From the NCBI GenBank assembly GCA_965249775.1, contig OZ252253.1, positions 992,001-1,056,000 of the forward strand: a stretch of DNA of 64,000 nt. Reading direction: 5' to 3'. The notes beneath the pieces were generated by a model that searched no databases, was not told where the DNA came from, and saw only the letters and a list, made by a program, of their open reading frames with translations. Positions 8,108 through 18,468 of the stretch are shown one piece after another. This DNA comes from UBA822 sp965249775 (GTDB lineage Bacteria > Gemmatimonadota > Gemmatimonadetes > Longimicrobiales > Gaopeijiaceae). Every line of letters starts with the position of its first letter. Positions within the stretch are counted from its first letter, which is position 1. The position numbers and the translations under genes are program-made.

Positions 8108-8668
8108 TCAGCCCTCGAACGAGGTGCTGTGCTTCAGCGTGTACCGAGCCCCACCTTTAGACAGATGACTGCGCATCAAATCGAGCCTGCGTACCTTTAT
8201 CTGACCTTGGTACGCCAAGTTCGCGGCCTTGTCATCCAGGCCGCGGAACGCTCCCGCGCCATCTTGAGCATCCGCTCGTCCAAGCGTGAGATGTGGATGG
8301 AAAGCCCTCGTCTCCCGTTCAAAGCCGCAACCCATGAGAGCCCATTCGACGTCCTGCTTCAAACACCGCAGGGCAGGACTCGGCTCGATGCCCACCCAGA
8401 TCACCTGGGGGCGTCGGATGGTCGGAAAGGCGCCGAAGCCCTCCACCGCCAAATCGAGCCGGCTCGTCGTCGCGGCCACTTCATTGAGGGCGTCTTGCAC
8501 CCCCTCCATGCGGTCCTCCGTGACCTCACCAAGGAATTTCAAGGTCACGTGATAGTGCTCCGGCTCTACCCAACGCACGGGAAGCTCACATTCACGCAGG
8601 ATCCTTGAAGCGCGGTAGATGCGGTCTCGCTCCTTCTTGGGCAGGTTCAGCGCTACGAACAGACGCAT
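8108..8668 (-). CDS. thpR: RNA 2',3'-cyclic phosphodiesterase (2'-5' RNA ligase family)
   Basis: Member of the 2H phosphoesterase superfamily, which hydrolyses 2',3'-cyclic phosphates on RNA ends or reversibly joins 2'-5' links. From ATG 8668 the 186-residue protein begins MRLFVALNLP, the standard family start. It has the two catalytic HxTx motifs, HVTL at residues 40-43 and HLTL at 126-129. An open frame continues upstream to 8803 but has no family resemblance there. The usual length is 175-190. Confidence 0.9.
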   Translation of the reverse strand: MRLFVALNLPKKERDRIYRASRILRECELPVRWVEPEHYHVTLKFLGEVTEDRMEGVQDALNEVAATTSRLDLAVEGFGAFPTIRRPQVIWVGIEPSPALRCLKQDVEWALMGCGFERETRAFHPHLTLGRADAQDGAGAFRGLDDKAANLAYQGQIKVRRLDLMRSHLSKGGARYTLKHSTSFEG

Positions 8669-8827
8669 GGCCGGGGCGTAGAATTCGAGGAAGGAGTCGA
8701 ATGCGACGACCTCACGGCGGCGCTGGTTGAGCCCAGAAAGCACATGGCCAAAAACTACCGGGATGGGGCAAAGCGTACAACCGGGCGCGTGGCTTCGACA
8801 CACGACGCGAAGAGCTCGGAGCAGCTC

Positions 8828-9833
8828 TTATCCTTCGATCAGCTCCCGGTGAGCTCTGGCTAGCGTGGCGGCGGAATCCCGGGCTTCCCGATCGATGCCG
8901 ACGATCCGCTGGGTCGGGTACGCCAACTGGATGTTCGCTTCGTTGGACACGAGGTCGAGCACGCCCTCCCAGAGCGTCTGGTCGAAACCCCGCCGCTGCC
9001 TCGGATCCGTAAGAAAGCGCATCGACAAGCAGACCCCGTGGTCCAGCACCGATGTGTACACGGTCGCCGTCACCGTCCCGGGTAGAATCAACTTTCGGCT
9101 CGGTTGCTTACGCAAAAAATCGGCCGCCCTTCGGCTCGTCTCCTCGCTGGCCACGGTCACCATCTCCAGCATGAGCGCTTTGGCCCTCCGCCAATCGCTC
9201 TCGAACGTGAACACAACGGGTACCTCATGCCACAGGAACGGGAACTCGGACGTGTAGTTTGAGATCGGATCGGTGATGATCTTCGAGTTGGGGACTCGAA
9301 TCAGGCGTCCAGTGCTCTGGTCGCTGTCCACCCAGTTGCCGATCTCCAGCAGATGGAAGTTCAGGAGCGATGTGTCGACCACGTCGCCGGAGTGAGGCCC
9401 GATTTGGATGCGGTCGCCAACCTCGAACGGCGGCTTCGTGATCAGGATCAACCAGCCGGCGATATCCACGAGGATGTCCTTTAGCGCGATTGCCACGCCG
9501 GGCGGAGACCAACCCCAAAAAGGTCCCGACCTGAGTCAGACCATCGACCCAGATTGCGACGATGAAAACCGCGGCGAGCGTCATGGTGAGGTAGACGAAC
9601 GTCTTCCTCCACCGGTACTGCGTCACCCGATCTTCCACCGCCGCGCGAATGAACAGCCGCCCGACCCTGCGGATGAGCCACGCACCAAGCAGCACAGCGG
9701 CCGTCAGCCCGATTTCCCGCCACGGCATGGCCTCGAAGTCGAAAAGCCCTTGTAGAACGCTCGCATCCTGCATGAGCGTGCTGGGAAGCGCGGCTCCGAT
9801 AGGAATGACGAACGAGAGTCCCAGCGTGATCAT
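8828..9833 (-). pseudogene. MscS-family mechanosensitive channel, split by one frameshift
   Basis: The N-terminal part (from ATG 9833) has transmembrane helices and reads to VGTFLGLVSA. The family's next segment, GVAIALKDILVDIAGW with PPFEVGDRI, is in another frame running from about 9499 to 8828. Skipping one base in the CCC run (plus-strand GGG at 9500-9502) joins the two into a continuous protein of about 335 residues with pore helix TM3 and the beta domain intact. No other lesion is visible. Either this is a recent inactivation or, more likely, a sequencing or assembly error in a homopolymer. The intact product would open under membrane tension. Confidence 0.85.
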
Positions 9834-10151
9834 AGCCCTCTTGAAACCTGTCGTGCCCGCCGAATCGAGGCGGTCGAGTGGTGCATGTTTCCCTGTTCAA
9901 ATCATGTGATCATGCGTCGTAAATGCAAGGCCTTAGAACAGCTTTCCGTCCGTCAGCTCGGTGGAGCGGAAAGCCCGGGCTGTGTCATGACGAACCGCCG
10001 TACGCCCTGCTCGAAGCGGGGGGGGGCACCAGCCCAACACCCCCTGGCGGTTTCTCAGTTTCCGCGGAAACTGGGATCATCCCCGGGAAACCGAGGTCAC
10101 CCTCAGCCAGGAGGATGATTCTCGAGGCTCTGGGAGGCTGTCAGATGCCCC
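9834..10151. other. Intergenic region with a strong palindrome and a G9 run
   Basis: 318 bases without a convincing gene. It contains a run of nine G at 10018-10026 and a nested inverted repeat at 10048-10093. It lies between the convergent-side end of comM (stop 10152) and the start of the MscS gene, so it may hold the MscS promoter and the comM terminator, although no U-tract follows the hairpin. Confidence 0.5.
10048..10093. repeat. Nested inverted repeat around an 18-bp perfect palindrome
   Basis: CAGTTTCCGCGGAAACTG at 10056-10073 is perfectly self-complementary. It is enclosed by CGGTTTC (10048-10054) and GAAACCG (10087-10093). It could be a dyad binding site, a REP-like element or a transcription-end hairpin. 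Confidence 0.7.
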
Positions 10152-11708
10152 TCACCCCACCCGGGATCGATCGAGCAAGCGGTACTGAACGGCCTCACCC
10201 ACGTGATGCGCACTCAGGGAGCCGACCCCCTCCAGATCGGCAATCGTCCTCGCGACTTTGAGCACCCGATCGTGTGCCCGGGCCGAGAGCGCCAAGCGGG
10301 TCATGGCCTTCCCGAGAATCCGGGCAGACGCATCGTCCAGCGCGCAGCAACGCCGGATCTCTCTGGATCTCATGTGGCTGTTCGCCCCTACCTGGGGAGC
10401 ATGCCGGAAACGGTGGTGCTGCCGCTCACGAGCGGCCGCCACGCGGGATCGGACGTTGTCGCTCGGTTCGGCAGAACCGACGGCCCTCAGGTCTTCGATC
10501 GGAACAGCGGGCACCTCGATGTGGAGATCGATACGGTCCAACAATGGGCCGGACACGCGGGCACGATACCGGGCCACGGCCCCCGGATCGCACGTGCACC
10601 GATCTCCTTCCGCACCGTGCAGCCCACACGGGCACGGGTTCATCGCGGCCGCGAGCATGAATCGCGCCGGATACCGTAGCGTCGCGCGCGCCCGCGAATG
10701 ACTCACGACGCCGTCCTCCATCGGTTGCCGGAGCGCCTCCAGAACGGACCGCCGATACTCCGGGAGCTCGTCGAGGAACAGCACCCCGTGATGAGCGAGG
10801 CTCACCTCACCCGGTCGGGGAATCGCTCCGCCACCGACGAGCCCCGCGTCGCTTGCAGTGTGATGGGGGGCACGGAACGGACGCTCCGCGACGAGCGAAC
10901 CCCCAGCCGGGACCAGCCCGGCGACCGAATGGACCTTCGTGAGGTCGATCGACTCGGCCACAGTGAGCGGGGGAAGGATCCCGGGAAGTCGCCGGGCCAG
11001 CATCGTCTTGCCGGATCCTGGGGGTCCGATCAGCAGGAGGTTATGACCCCCGGCCGCCGCGATCTCGAGCGCCCGCTTCGCGAACTGCTGACCACGCACG
11101 TCGGACAGATCGGGTTGGCGGGCCGGAGGACCCTCGAAGAGGCTACGCGCATCGAGCTGCGTCGGCCTGATCACGGTTCCCCCCGAGAAATGCTCCAACA
11201 CCTCGTCGAGGGTCTCGCCACCAAGGACCTCGACCCCTTCCACCGCGCCAGCCTCTCGGGCATTCTCCCTCGGTAGCAGGAGCTTCGTCACACCCCGCGC
11301 TCGGCACCCTGCGGCGATGGGAAGTGCTCCACGGATCGGCCTCAGGCGTCCATCAAGGCCGAGCTCCCCGACCAGGCAAAGGCCGTCCACAGATTCTTGG
11401 TCTACCACCCCCAAGGCCACCAGCACCGCCACCGCAATCGGAAGATCAAAGGCGCTTCCCTCCTTGGGGATGTCGGCAGGAGCGAGGTTGACGGTGATCT
11501 TCTTTTGGTTGACGGTGATCCGCTTTTCTGAAACCCGATGTTCCAGGTGGCCCAAAGCGGCGATGACGCGTTCCCGCCCCTCTCGGACCGCCGAGTGCGG
11601 AAGGCCGACGACCACGAACGAGGGGAGCCCCAAAGAGATGGTGACCTCGACCGAGACCGCATGGCTCTCGACTCCGGAGACCGAAGCGGAACCGACTTGC
11701 GCCAGCAT
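10152..11708 (-). CDS. comM: YifB/ComM family AAA+ ATPase (Mg-chelatase-like)
   Basis: The family is a hexameric helicase that drives branch migration during natural transformation. From ATG 11708, with GGAGG five bases ahead, the protein is 518 residues. An N-terminal Lon-protease-like ChlI domain (VEVTISLGLPSFVVVGLP, about 17-34) covers the first 170 residues. Next comes the Mg-chelatase AAA+ domain with Walker A GPPGSGKTM, Walker B VLFLDELPEY and a cysteine cluster NPCPCGLHG...CTC. The C-terminal helical domain (RAHDRVLKVARTIADLEG) ends it. The gene stands alone on the minus strand after the amidase gene. Its presence is compatible with, but does not prove, competence. Confidence 0.92.
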   Translation of the reverse strand: MLAQVGSASVSGVESHAVSVEVTISLGLPSFVVVGLPHSAVREGRERVIAALGHLEHRVSEKRITVNQKKITVNLAPADIPKEGSAFDLPIAVAVLVALGVVDQESVDGLCLVGELGLDGRLRPIRGALPIAAGCRARGVTKLLLPRENAREAGAVEGVEVLGGETLDEVLEHFSGGTVIRPTQLDARSLFEGPPARQPDLSDVRGQQFAKRALEIAAAGGHNLLLIGPPGSGKTMLARRLPGILPPLTVAESIDLTKVHSVAGLVPAGGSLVAERPFRAPHHTASDAGLVGGGAIPRPGEVSLAHHGVLFLDELPEYRRSVLEALRQPMEDGVVSHSRARATLRYPARFMLAAAMNPCPCGLHGAEGDRCTCDPGAVARYRARVSGPLLDRIDLHIEVPAVPIEDLRAVGSAEPSDNVRSRVAAARERQHHRFRHAPQVGANSHMRSREIRRCCALDDASARILGKAMTRLALSARAHDRVLKVARTIADLEGVGSLSAHHVGEAVQYRLLDRSRVG

Positions 11709-11861
11709 TTGTGCCTCCCGTCTGGGACACATGTCCCCCGAGGGGGCACGTCGCCCCTACGCTGATGGAGGTTGTGGGGCCGGTCCATGTGTAGAAGGGA
11801 CCCGGGGAGGCTGACGCTGTTGCGTCGCGGGCCGGAGGCTTACGAAGCCCACTTGAGTAGA

Positions 11862-11887
11862 CGGGCTGGCGCCTAACATCCAGCCCG
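11862..11887. terminator. Hairpin downstream of the amidase gene
   Basis: CGGGCTGG (11862-11869), ten-base loop, CCAGCCCG (11880-11887), starting 5 bases past the amidase stop. There is no following T-run, so it may only mark or protect a transcript end. Confidence 0.35.
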
Positions 11888-11891
11888 CTGT

Positions 11892-13592
11892 TCAACCGAA
11901 GAGCGGCGGCCTCCGTGTGTGAAAGTCGGTCGCGTCCTGCCATGCCTTGGCCACCCTGAGCATCTCCGCATCCGCCCAGAGCTGACCGATGAAGACCGTG
12001 CTCACTGGCGTTCCATTGTCGTTGAAGCCGCTCGGCACGACTACCGCCGGATGACCGGTCAAGTTGGTCATCATCGAGACGTCCGGAGCACGCGTCGGGG
12101 TGATGAAGACATCGATCCCCTCCAGCGCCGCCTCGAGCGCGCCCATGAGCATCGTGCGGACGCGGTTGGCCTGGATATACTCGACGGCCGGAATCATCCG
12201 GGCCGTCCGGAACGAGTTGGGCCACGATCCGGGCGTCTGCCGGACCAGCAGATCGTCACGACCGCTCAGCGTCAGGTCGTCGAACGCGGCCGCTGCTTCC
12301 GCGTTCAGGATGATCCTCAACGCACCGAGCGGATAGTCGGAGGGAAGATCGATCGCTACTGGATCGACACCCAGCGAGCGGAGGGTTTCAAGCGCCGCAG
12401 CGTCGTGATCGGTCGCGCGCTCCGACTCGAAGCCGCGGCGGAAGTACCCGACCCGAAGATCCGACAGCGGTCGATCAGAATCCCAGTTGAAGGGCGCGGT
12501 GCGCGCGGTGGGATCCCGACCGTCGGCACCGTGGATGGCCTCGAAGACCAGGGCACAGTCCTCCACACCGCGGGCCATCGGACCCAGCTTGTCCATGCTC
12601 CATGAGAGTGCCATGGCGCCGTAACGGCTGACACGCCCGTAGGTCGGACGTAGCCCGGTTATGCCGCAACGCGTGGACGGCGACACGATGGAGCCAAGCG
12701 TCTCGCTGCCGATTGCGAAGCCGACGAGTCCGGCCGCGGTTGCCGCGGCCGAGCCTGCCGAAGAACCGCTCGAGCCCTGCTCGACATTCCACGGATTCCG
12801 GGTCCGGCCACCGTACCAGTAGTCACCCTGTGCGAGCGCGCCCAGGGTCAGCTTCGCCACCAGGATGGCGCCCGCCTCTTCGAGGCGCCGCACTACGGTC
12901 GCGTCTTCCCCGATGACCTGATCCTCGTATGGCCTGGCACCCCAGGTGGTGCGGAAGCCCTCGGCCGCCAGCAGATCCTTGGCTCCCCACGGGATGCCGT
13001 GAAGCGGGCCGCGGTAGGCACCCCTCGCGATCTCACGATCCGCCCGCGCTGCATGCTCGAGCGCTCGATCGCTCATCAGCGTGATCACAGCCTCCAACGT
13101 GGACCCGTGCCGTTCCAGTCGCTCGAGATAGAGCGTGGTGAGCTCCGTCGAGCTCAGCTGCCTGTTCCGAATCAGCTCGGAGAGCTGAGTGACCGGCATG
13201 AACGCCAGGGTTTCGGGGTCCTGGGGCCGACGCAGCCCGATGTGCCTCGTGAACCGGAACGGGCGCGTCTCAGAAGGGAGATCGCGGCCCGGAAGCGCAG
13301 GATCGAACCGGACGGCAGGCGTTACGGAATTCGAGATGGGGAATCCGCGCAGTGCATCGTACGACTGGAGATTCCTGTTCAGGCCCGCGACCATCAGGTC
13401 GCGTTCCTCCTCGGTGAACTCGAGTCCAGCCACTGCGCCTGCGTCCGCCAGGATCTCCGAGGTGATCTCTCCTCGCTCCTGTATCTGGGCCCAGAGCACC
13501 CCGGGGAGCAGCGTCCCCCCAAGACCCATCGCCGACATGTACGCCATGAATCCACGCCGATCGACAGATTCGATACCTGTGTTGTACTGCAT
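11892..13592 (-). CDS. Tat-exported amidase-signature enzyme (GatA-like fold)
   Basis: 566 residues. An N-terminal twin-arginine signal (DRRGFMAYM at about 11-19, hydrophobic stretch, then WAQ) predicts export in folded form. The amidase-signature core follows: the catalytic lysine in GIPWGAKDLLA, the cis-serine in GSSGSSAGSAAA and the nucleophile region GSETLGSIVSPSTRCG. The family hydrolyses amide bonds. The signal peptide and isolated position argue against it being the GatA subunit of the tRNA amidotransferase. The substrate is unknown; peptide amides or nitrile/amide scavenging are possible. Confidence 0.88.
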   Translation of the reverse strand: MQYNTGIESVDRRGFMAYMSAMGLGGTLLPGVLWAQIQERGEITSEILADAGAVAGLEFTEEERDLMVAGLNRNLQSYDALRGFPISNSVTPAVRFDPALPGRDLPSETRPFRFTRHIGLRRPQDPETLAFMPVTQLSELIRNRQLSSTELTTLYLERLERHGSTLEAVITLMSDRALEHAARADREIARGAYRGPLHGIPWGAKDLLAAEGFRTTWGARPYEDQVIGEDATVVRRLEEAGAILVAKLTLGALAQGDYWYGGRTRNPWNVEQGSSGSSAGSAAATAAGLVGFAIGSETLGSIVSPSTRCGITGLRPTYGRVSRYGAMALSWSMDKLGPMARGVEDCALVFEAIHGADGRDPTARTAPFNWDSDRPLSDLRVGYFRRGFESERATDHDAAALETLRSLGVDPVAIDLPSDYPLGALRIILNAEAAAAFDDLTLSGRDDLLVRQTPGSWPNSFRTARMIPAVEYIQANRVRTMLMGALEAALEGIDVFITPTRAPDVSMMTNLTGHPAVVVPSGFNDNGTPVSTVFIGQLWADAEMLRVAKAWQDATDFHTRRPPLFG

Positions 13593-13608
13593 CAGTCACT
13601 CGCAAGCC

Positions 13609-13637
13609 TTGAGGAAAGAGCGGTGGGCCGATATGGT
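13609..13637 (+). promoter_or_regulatory. Candidate promoter of pntAA
   Basis: TTGAGG (13609-13614), 17 bases, TATGGT (13632-13637), about 80 bases upstream of the pntAA ATG, in the divergent region shared with the amidase gene. The match is moderate. Confidence 0.4.
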
Positions 13638-13719
13638 GCGCGCACCTATGGCGGCCACGCAAGTTTGCGCCGGCCGCTCCGACCGGTTTCCGGTTAGAAA
13701 TTCAAGGTGGGAGCACTTC

Positions 13720-14847
13720 ATGAACGTCGCCGTTCTCGGTGAAACGCTGCCCGGCGAACAGCGGGTTGCGCTGATTCCCGCTGGCGTGCCCAAGCTGGAA
13801 AAACTCGGGTGCGAAGTCACTGTGGTATCGGGGGCCGGCCTTCCGTCCCACTTCTCCAACGAGGAGTACCGCGAGGCGGGAGCGACGATCGCACCGGACG
13901 TAAGGGCGGCGCTGCAGGGCGCGTCAGTCGTCTTGAAGGTTCAAGCACCGACCGACGAAGAGATCGCAGCACTCCCCGAGGACGTCGTTCTCATTTCGCT
14001 ACTCTCGCCGCTCACGCAACCGGAGTTGATCGGCAGGCTCGGCGGGGCGAGGATCACCGCCTTCGCGCTGGAGCTCATCCCGCGCATCACGAGGGCGCAG
14101 AGCATGGACGTCCTCTCGTCGCAGGCCACCGTAGCGGGATACAAGGCCGTGCTTACGGGCGCGGACGAGCTCGCGAAGTTTCTGCCCATGTTCATGACAG
14201 CCGCTGGGACCATTCGTCCCGGGAAGGTCCTGATCCTGGGAGCCGGTGTGGCGGGGCTCCAGGCCATCGCCACGGCCCGGCGGCTGGGCGCAAAGGTGGA
14301 GGCCTTCGACGTGCGCCCCGCCGTGAAGGAGCAGATCGAGAGCCTGGGCGCCAAGTTCCTCCAGACGGCGGAGGAGGTCACCGCAGAAGGAGAAGGCGGC
14401 TACGCCAAGGAGCTCAGTGAGGAGCAGCACCAGCGCGAGCTCGAGCTCATCGCCACGCACATCGTCGATACCGACCTCGTGATCACCACCGCGCAGATCC
14501 CGGGCCGGCCGGCGCCGCGGCTCATCACCGAAGAGATGGTCGACTCCATGCGGCCCGGATCGGTGATCGTGGACCTCGCGGCCGCCAGCGGGGGCAACTG
14601 CGCCATCACCCGAGAGGGCGAGACTGTCGAGCGCAACGGCGTCAAAGTGATGGGCCCCGCCAACCTACCCGCCGAGATTCCCACGCACGCGAGCCAGATG
14701 TTCTCGAAGAACGTCGAGACGCTCCTCAAGGAGCTGGTCACCGAGGGCGAGCTCTCGCTCGACTTCGAAGACGAGATCGTCGCCGGAACCTGTGTGACGC
14801 ACGGAGGCGAGGTGCGGCACGGGCCGACCAAAGAGAAGCTCGGGTAA
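13720..14847 (+). CDS. pntAA: NAD(P) transhydrogenase, alpha subunit part 1
   Basis: NAD(H)-binding subunit of the proton-translocating transhydrogenase, which makes NADPH from NADH using the proton gradient. The 375-residue protein begins MNVAVLGETLPGEQRVALIP, the alanine dehydrogenase/PNT N-terminal signature. It contains the Rossmann motif LILGAGVAGLQAIATARRLGA and the RPAPRLITEEMV region. It ends before any membrane helices, as expected for the three-subunit type. ATG 13720 has AGGTGGGAG upstream; the frame is open farther 5' but without family similarity. Its partner genes pntAB and pntB begin 1.8 kb downstream, beyond three genes on the opposite strand. Confidence 0.94.
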   Translation: MNVAVLGETLPGEQRVALIPAGVPKLEKLGCEVTVVSGAGLPSHFSNEEYREAGATIAPDVRAALQGASVVLKVQAPTDEEIAALPEDVVLISLLSPLTQPELIGRLGGARITAFALELIPRITRAQSMDVLSSQATVAGYKAVLTGADELAKFLPMFMTAAGTIRPGKVLILGAGVAGLQAIATARRLGAKVEAFDVRPAVKEQIESLGAKFLQTAEEVTAEGEGGYAKELSEEQHQRELELIATHIVDTDLVITTAQIPGRPAPRLITEEMVDSMRPGSVIVDLAAASGGNCAITREGETVERNGVKVMGPANLPAEIPTHASQMFSKNVETLLKELVTEGELSLDFEDEIVAGTCVTHGGEVRHGPTKEKLG

Positions 14848-14870
14848 ACGGCCGCCTCGAACCTGCTCGG

Positions 14871-15269
14871 CTAGAGCGCCGCCTCGACTTCGTTCGCCTG
14901 GAGCACCCGCCACCGGAATTGAAGCGCGAACCACAGCAAGGCGGCGAAGCCCAGGATCATCACACCAGCGACTGAACTGAGCAGGGCCACTTTGATTCCA
15001 CCGGCAACCAGAGTGGCGGACACCTCACCGGCGGCTTCGATAGATTGAAAGGCGATAATCACTCCAACGATGCTTCCCAACATGCCGGATATGAACGCGA
15101 ACCCTCCCCAGAACAAGATTGCGTCAACCCACGTCTTGGCAACCAAGCCGGCCGTTGCATTTCGCCCGAACAGCGTCGCCGCCGACATGAGTGCCAGCCC
15201 GATCACGGCCATGAGCGAAAACGTCAGCGGCCACTTAATGAATCCAAGTTCAATCCAAACGTTCATCAT
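14871..15269 (-). CDS. Small MotA/TolQ/ExbB-like membrane protein
   Basis: 132 residues with about four hydrophobic helices. The segment GMLGSIVGVIIAFQSIEAAG followed by a second helix pair (VALLSSVAGVMILGFAALLWFAL) has the spacing of the MotA/TolQ/ExbB proton-channel core. The long cytoplasmic loops of full TolQ are missing. It could be a reduced channel subunit or a separate membrane protein with a similar pattern. Its start overlaps the previous gene's end by 20 bases, so the two are translationally linked. No TolR/ExbD partner is adjacent. Confidence 0.6.
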   Translation of the reverse strand: MMNVWIELGFIKWPLTFSLMAVIGLALMSAATLFGRNATAGLVAKTWVDAILFWGGFAFISGMLGSIVGVIIAFQSIEAAGEVSATLVAGGIKVALLSSVAGVMILGFAALLWFALQFRWRVLQANEVEAAL

Positions 15270-16047
15270 CTCGAGTTTCTCCGTTCGGGGGATACAAGAC
15301 GTTCAGGCCGAGTACGGCGTTACGGGCTCCGTAGACGAGGCGCAGCCATTGATTGAGTACGAACCAGGCGAGCCCCCCTCCGAGTGCCAACAAGAGGGAC
15401 ACGGACAAGAGAGCCATGTCCTGTCGGAGCCATTCCGGGATCAGTACGTCGACCAATTCGGGCGTCGTTTCAAGGGCCGTGGCTAGACGGTAGAGATCGA
15501 ATACCACTCCAAAAATCCCGGTCACGAGGGTGGCACCGGCCAATCCAAGGATCGTGCCGATGCCCCGTGCGGGCGCAGTGTGATCGCGTTTGATCCACAG
15601 ACTAAAGACCTTCGTCGCGATGGCCGCGAAGAGGAGCGTGCCCAGCCCGAGAACGGGCCACAAGAAAAGGGAGGGGTCGCGCAGAAGATCCACGCTGAGG
15701 AGCGTCACGGTCTGTCCGATCACGACCAGGGCCGTCGCGATGGCAAGGGTCGATCGCTCGGCTAGTCTCAAGCGATCCGCCCTCAGATGTCGGGTGACGC
15801 GCCGGTACCAGGGGGCGTGCAGCCGGTCCAGCTCACGGAGTGTGGCGCTGTCAGGGACGAGCGCCTGGAGGGCACGCCGACGAGCCAGCTCGTTTGACAG
15901 TCCGCTTGCCACGAGTTGTGCACACAGCTCCTCGAGGTCGTATTCGAGCTCTCTCAGGATTCGGACGCGGTCCGGAATCGGCAAGGCGAGGCCCCGCTCG
16001 ACCTCCCGGAGTACTGGAGCGAAGCCCCCCGTGGTCGACCCACTCAC
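15250..16047 (-). CDS. Membrane protein with permease-prefix-like N-terminus
   Basis: 265 residues, no assigned function. Residues 1-75 are a soluble helical segment (REVERGLALPIPDRVRILRELEYDLEELCAQL...LARRRALQALV), resembling the short prefix domain found before many PadR-linked ABC permeases. Five to six membrane helices follow. It is not a full FtsX/MacB permease. It overlaps padR by four bases (ATGA-type junction), which places it under that regulator and points to a PadR-controlled envelope module. Confidence 0.65.
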   Translation of the reverse strand: MSGSTTGGFAPVLREVERGLALPIPDRVRILRELEYDLEELCAQLVASGLSNELARRRALQALVPDSATLRELDRLHAPWYRRVTRHLRADRLRLAERSTLAIATALVVIGQTVTLLSVDLLRDPSLFLWPVLGLGTLLFAAIATKVFSLWIKRDHTAPARGIGTILGLAGATLVTGIFGVVFDLYRLATALETTPELVDVLIPEWLRQDMALLSVSLLLALGGGLAWFVLNQWLRLVYGARNAVLGLNVLYPPNGETRDDERLD

Positions 16048-16397
16048 GCGGGCACCTCCCCGACGTGCCCCAGAACCTGCATGAGGCGGGACATGATCTC
16101 GTGAACTTTGTTCGTCTCGCCGCTCAGGTGCCCCTCTCCCCTGCCGGTGAGCGAATACACTTTTCTCCGCCGGCCCCCACCCTTCGACCAGGACCCTCGG
16201 ATCAGTCCCTCCTCCTCGAGGCGGTGAAGGATCGGGTAGAGCGTCCCGTGGCGGAACCGGAACAGGCCATTGCTGTCCGTCTCTACGTCGAGCGCGATTT
16301 GGTATCCGTGCTTGGCTTCCGAGCGGAGGGTCGAAAGGACGAGGAGCTCGTTGATGTCCCGGGCGAAGCCTTGGACGTCGAAGTCTTTCTGGGTCAC
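16044..16397 (-). CDS. PadR family transcriptional regulator
   Basis: Winged-helix repressor of about 117 residues. The PadR core is visible: LLVLSTLRSEAKHGYQIALDVE (recognition of ligand and dimer partner), then FRFRHGTLYPILHRLEEEGLI with the wing GGGRRRKVYSLT. The start GTG 16397 has GAGG seven bases upstream. The frame is open to ATG 16547, but that extension would translate the tandem operator repeats into YKDRRYKDRR and has no family likeness. It heads an operon with the two membrane protein genes that follow. Confidence 0.88.
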   Translation of the reverse strand: MTQKDFDVQGFARDINELLVLSTLRSEAKHGYQIALDVETDSNGLFRFRHGTLYPILHRLEEEGLIRGSWSKGGGRRRKVYSLTGRGEGHLSGETNKVHEIMSRLMQVLGHVGEVPA

Positions 16398-16430
16398 GAT
16401 CGATCCTCGGGGCGACGGTGGTCCTATATC

Positions 16431-16460
16431 TCGTCGATCTTTATATCGTCGGTCTTTATA
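16431..16460 (-). promoter_or_regulatory. Tandem 15-bp repeat, candidate PadR operator/promoter
   Basis: On the minus strand TATAAAGACCGACGA (16460-16446) is followed directly by TATAAAGATCGACGA (16445-16431), differing at one base. A TATATAA lies at the upstream edge and GATATAG at the downstream edge. It is AT-rich, directly upstream of padR, and the likely site of autorepression. Confidence 0.6.
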
Positions 16461-16681
16461 TAAGCGCTCCGGAGGTTTGGGGCAAGGGCGGGGCCCCGGT
16501 CTCCGGCCTATGCTGGCCTGGATCACGTTGCCCGGATGGCCGTCCATGGAGGCATAGGGGCGCAGGTTGCTTCGGCCTGGCGCATCCCGAGAACCGGATT
16601 AGGTTCCCCGGCAGCAACGGCAGTGCTCGCCCGCCGAAACAATGCTTACACCGAAATGGAGTAACCCGATGGAGAAGCCCG

Positions 16682-16960
16682 ATGGGTGAAATGGTCGTGG
16701 GACTGTACGTCTTCGTCCTCGCCAGCCTCACGGGCCGGGAGGTCATCACCAAGGTGCCTCCGACCCTGCATACGCCGCTCATGTCCGGGGCCAACGCCAT
16801 CTCCGGCATCGCCGTTGTAGGCGCCTTGGTGGTCTCCGCGCAGGTAGATTCCGGGCTCGCCCAAGTCCTGGGAATCGCCGCGATCGTGATGGCGATGATC
16901 AATGTGGTCGGGGGCTTCATGGTCACCGACCGCATGCTCGAAATGTTCAAGAAAAACTAG
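16682..16960 (+). CDS. pntAB: NAD(P) transhydrogenase, alpha subunit part 2
   Basis: Small membrane subunit, 92 residues, three hydrophobic helices. It has the family segments FVLASLTGREVITKVPPTLHTPLMSGANAISGI and the NVVGGFMVTDRMLEMFK ending. ATG 16682 has GGAG seven bases ahead. It provides part of the proton channel with PntB and lies 3 bases before it. The frame is open 5' as far as 16418, but similarity starts at MGEMVVGLYVF. Confidence 0.95.
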   Translation: MGEMVVGLYVFVLASLTGREVITKVPPTLHTPLMSGANAISGIAVVGALVVSAQVDSGLAQVLGIAAIVMAMINVVGGFMVTDRMLEMFKKN

Positions 16961-16963
16961 TCC

Positions 16964-18367
<1,404 letters not shown>

Positions 18368-18468
18368 CACGTCCCGGCGACACGCTGCGGTCCGTTGACG
18401 ATGTCCGGCCGGTGAGTCGAGGTCGGGCGGGCTGGCGAGATCGGGCGGTGCTGTCGATATCGGGCGAG

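Noticed and set aside
6872..8608. 578-codon plus-strand frame opposite the response regulator and thpR
   Set aside because: Antisense to well-conserved coding sequence with no recognisable protein.
16398..16547. Extended PadR start at ATG 16547
   Set aside because: Would translate operator repeats; GTG 16397 has a good ribosome binding site and fits family length.
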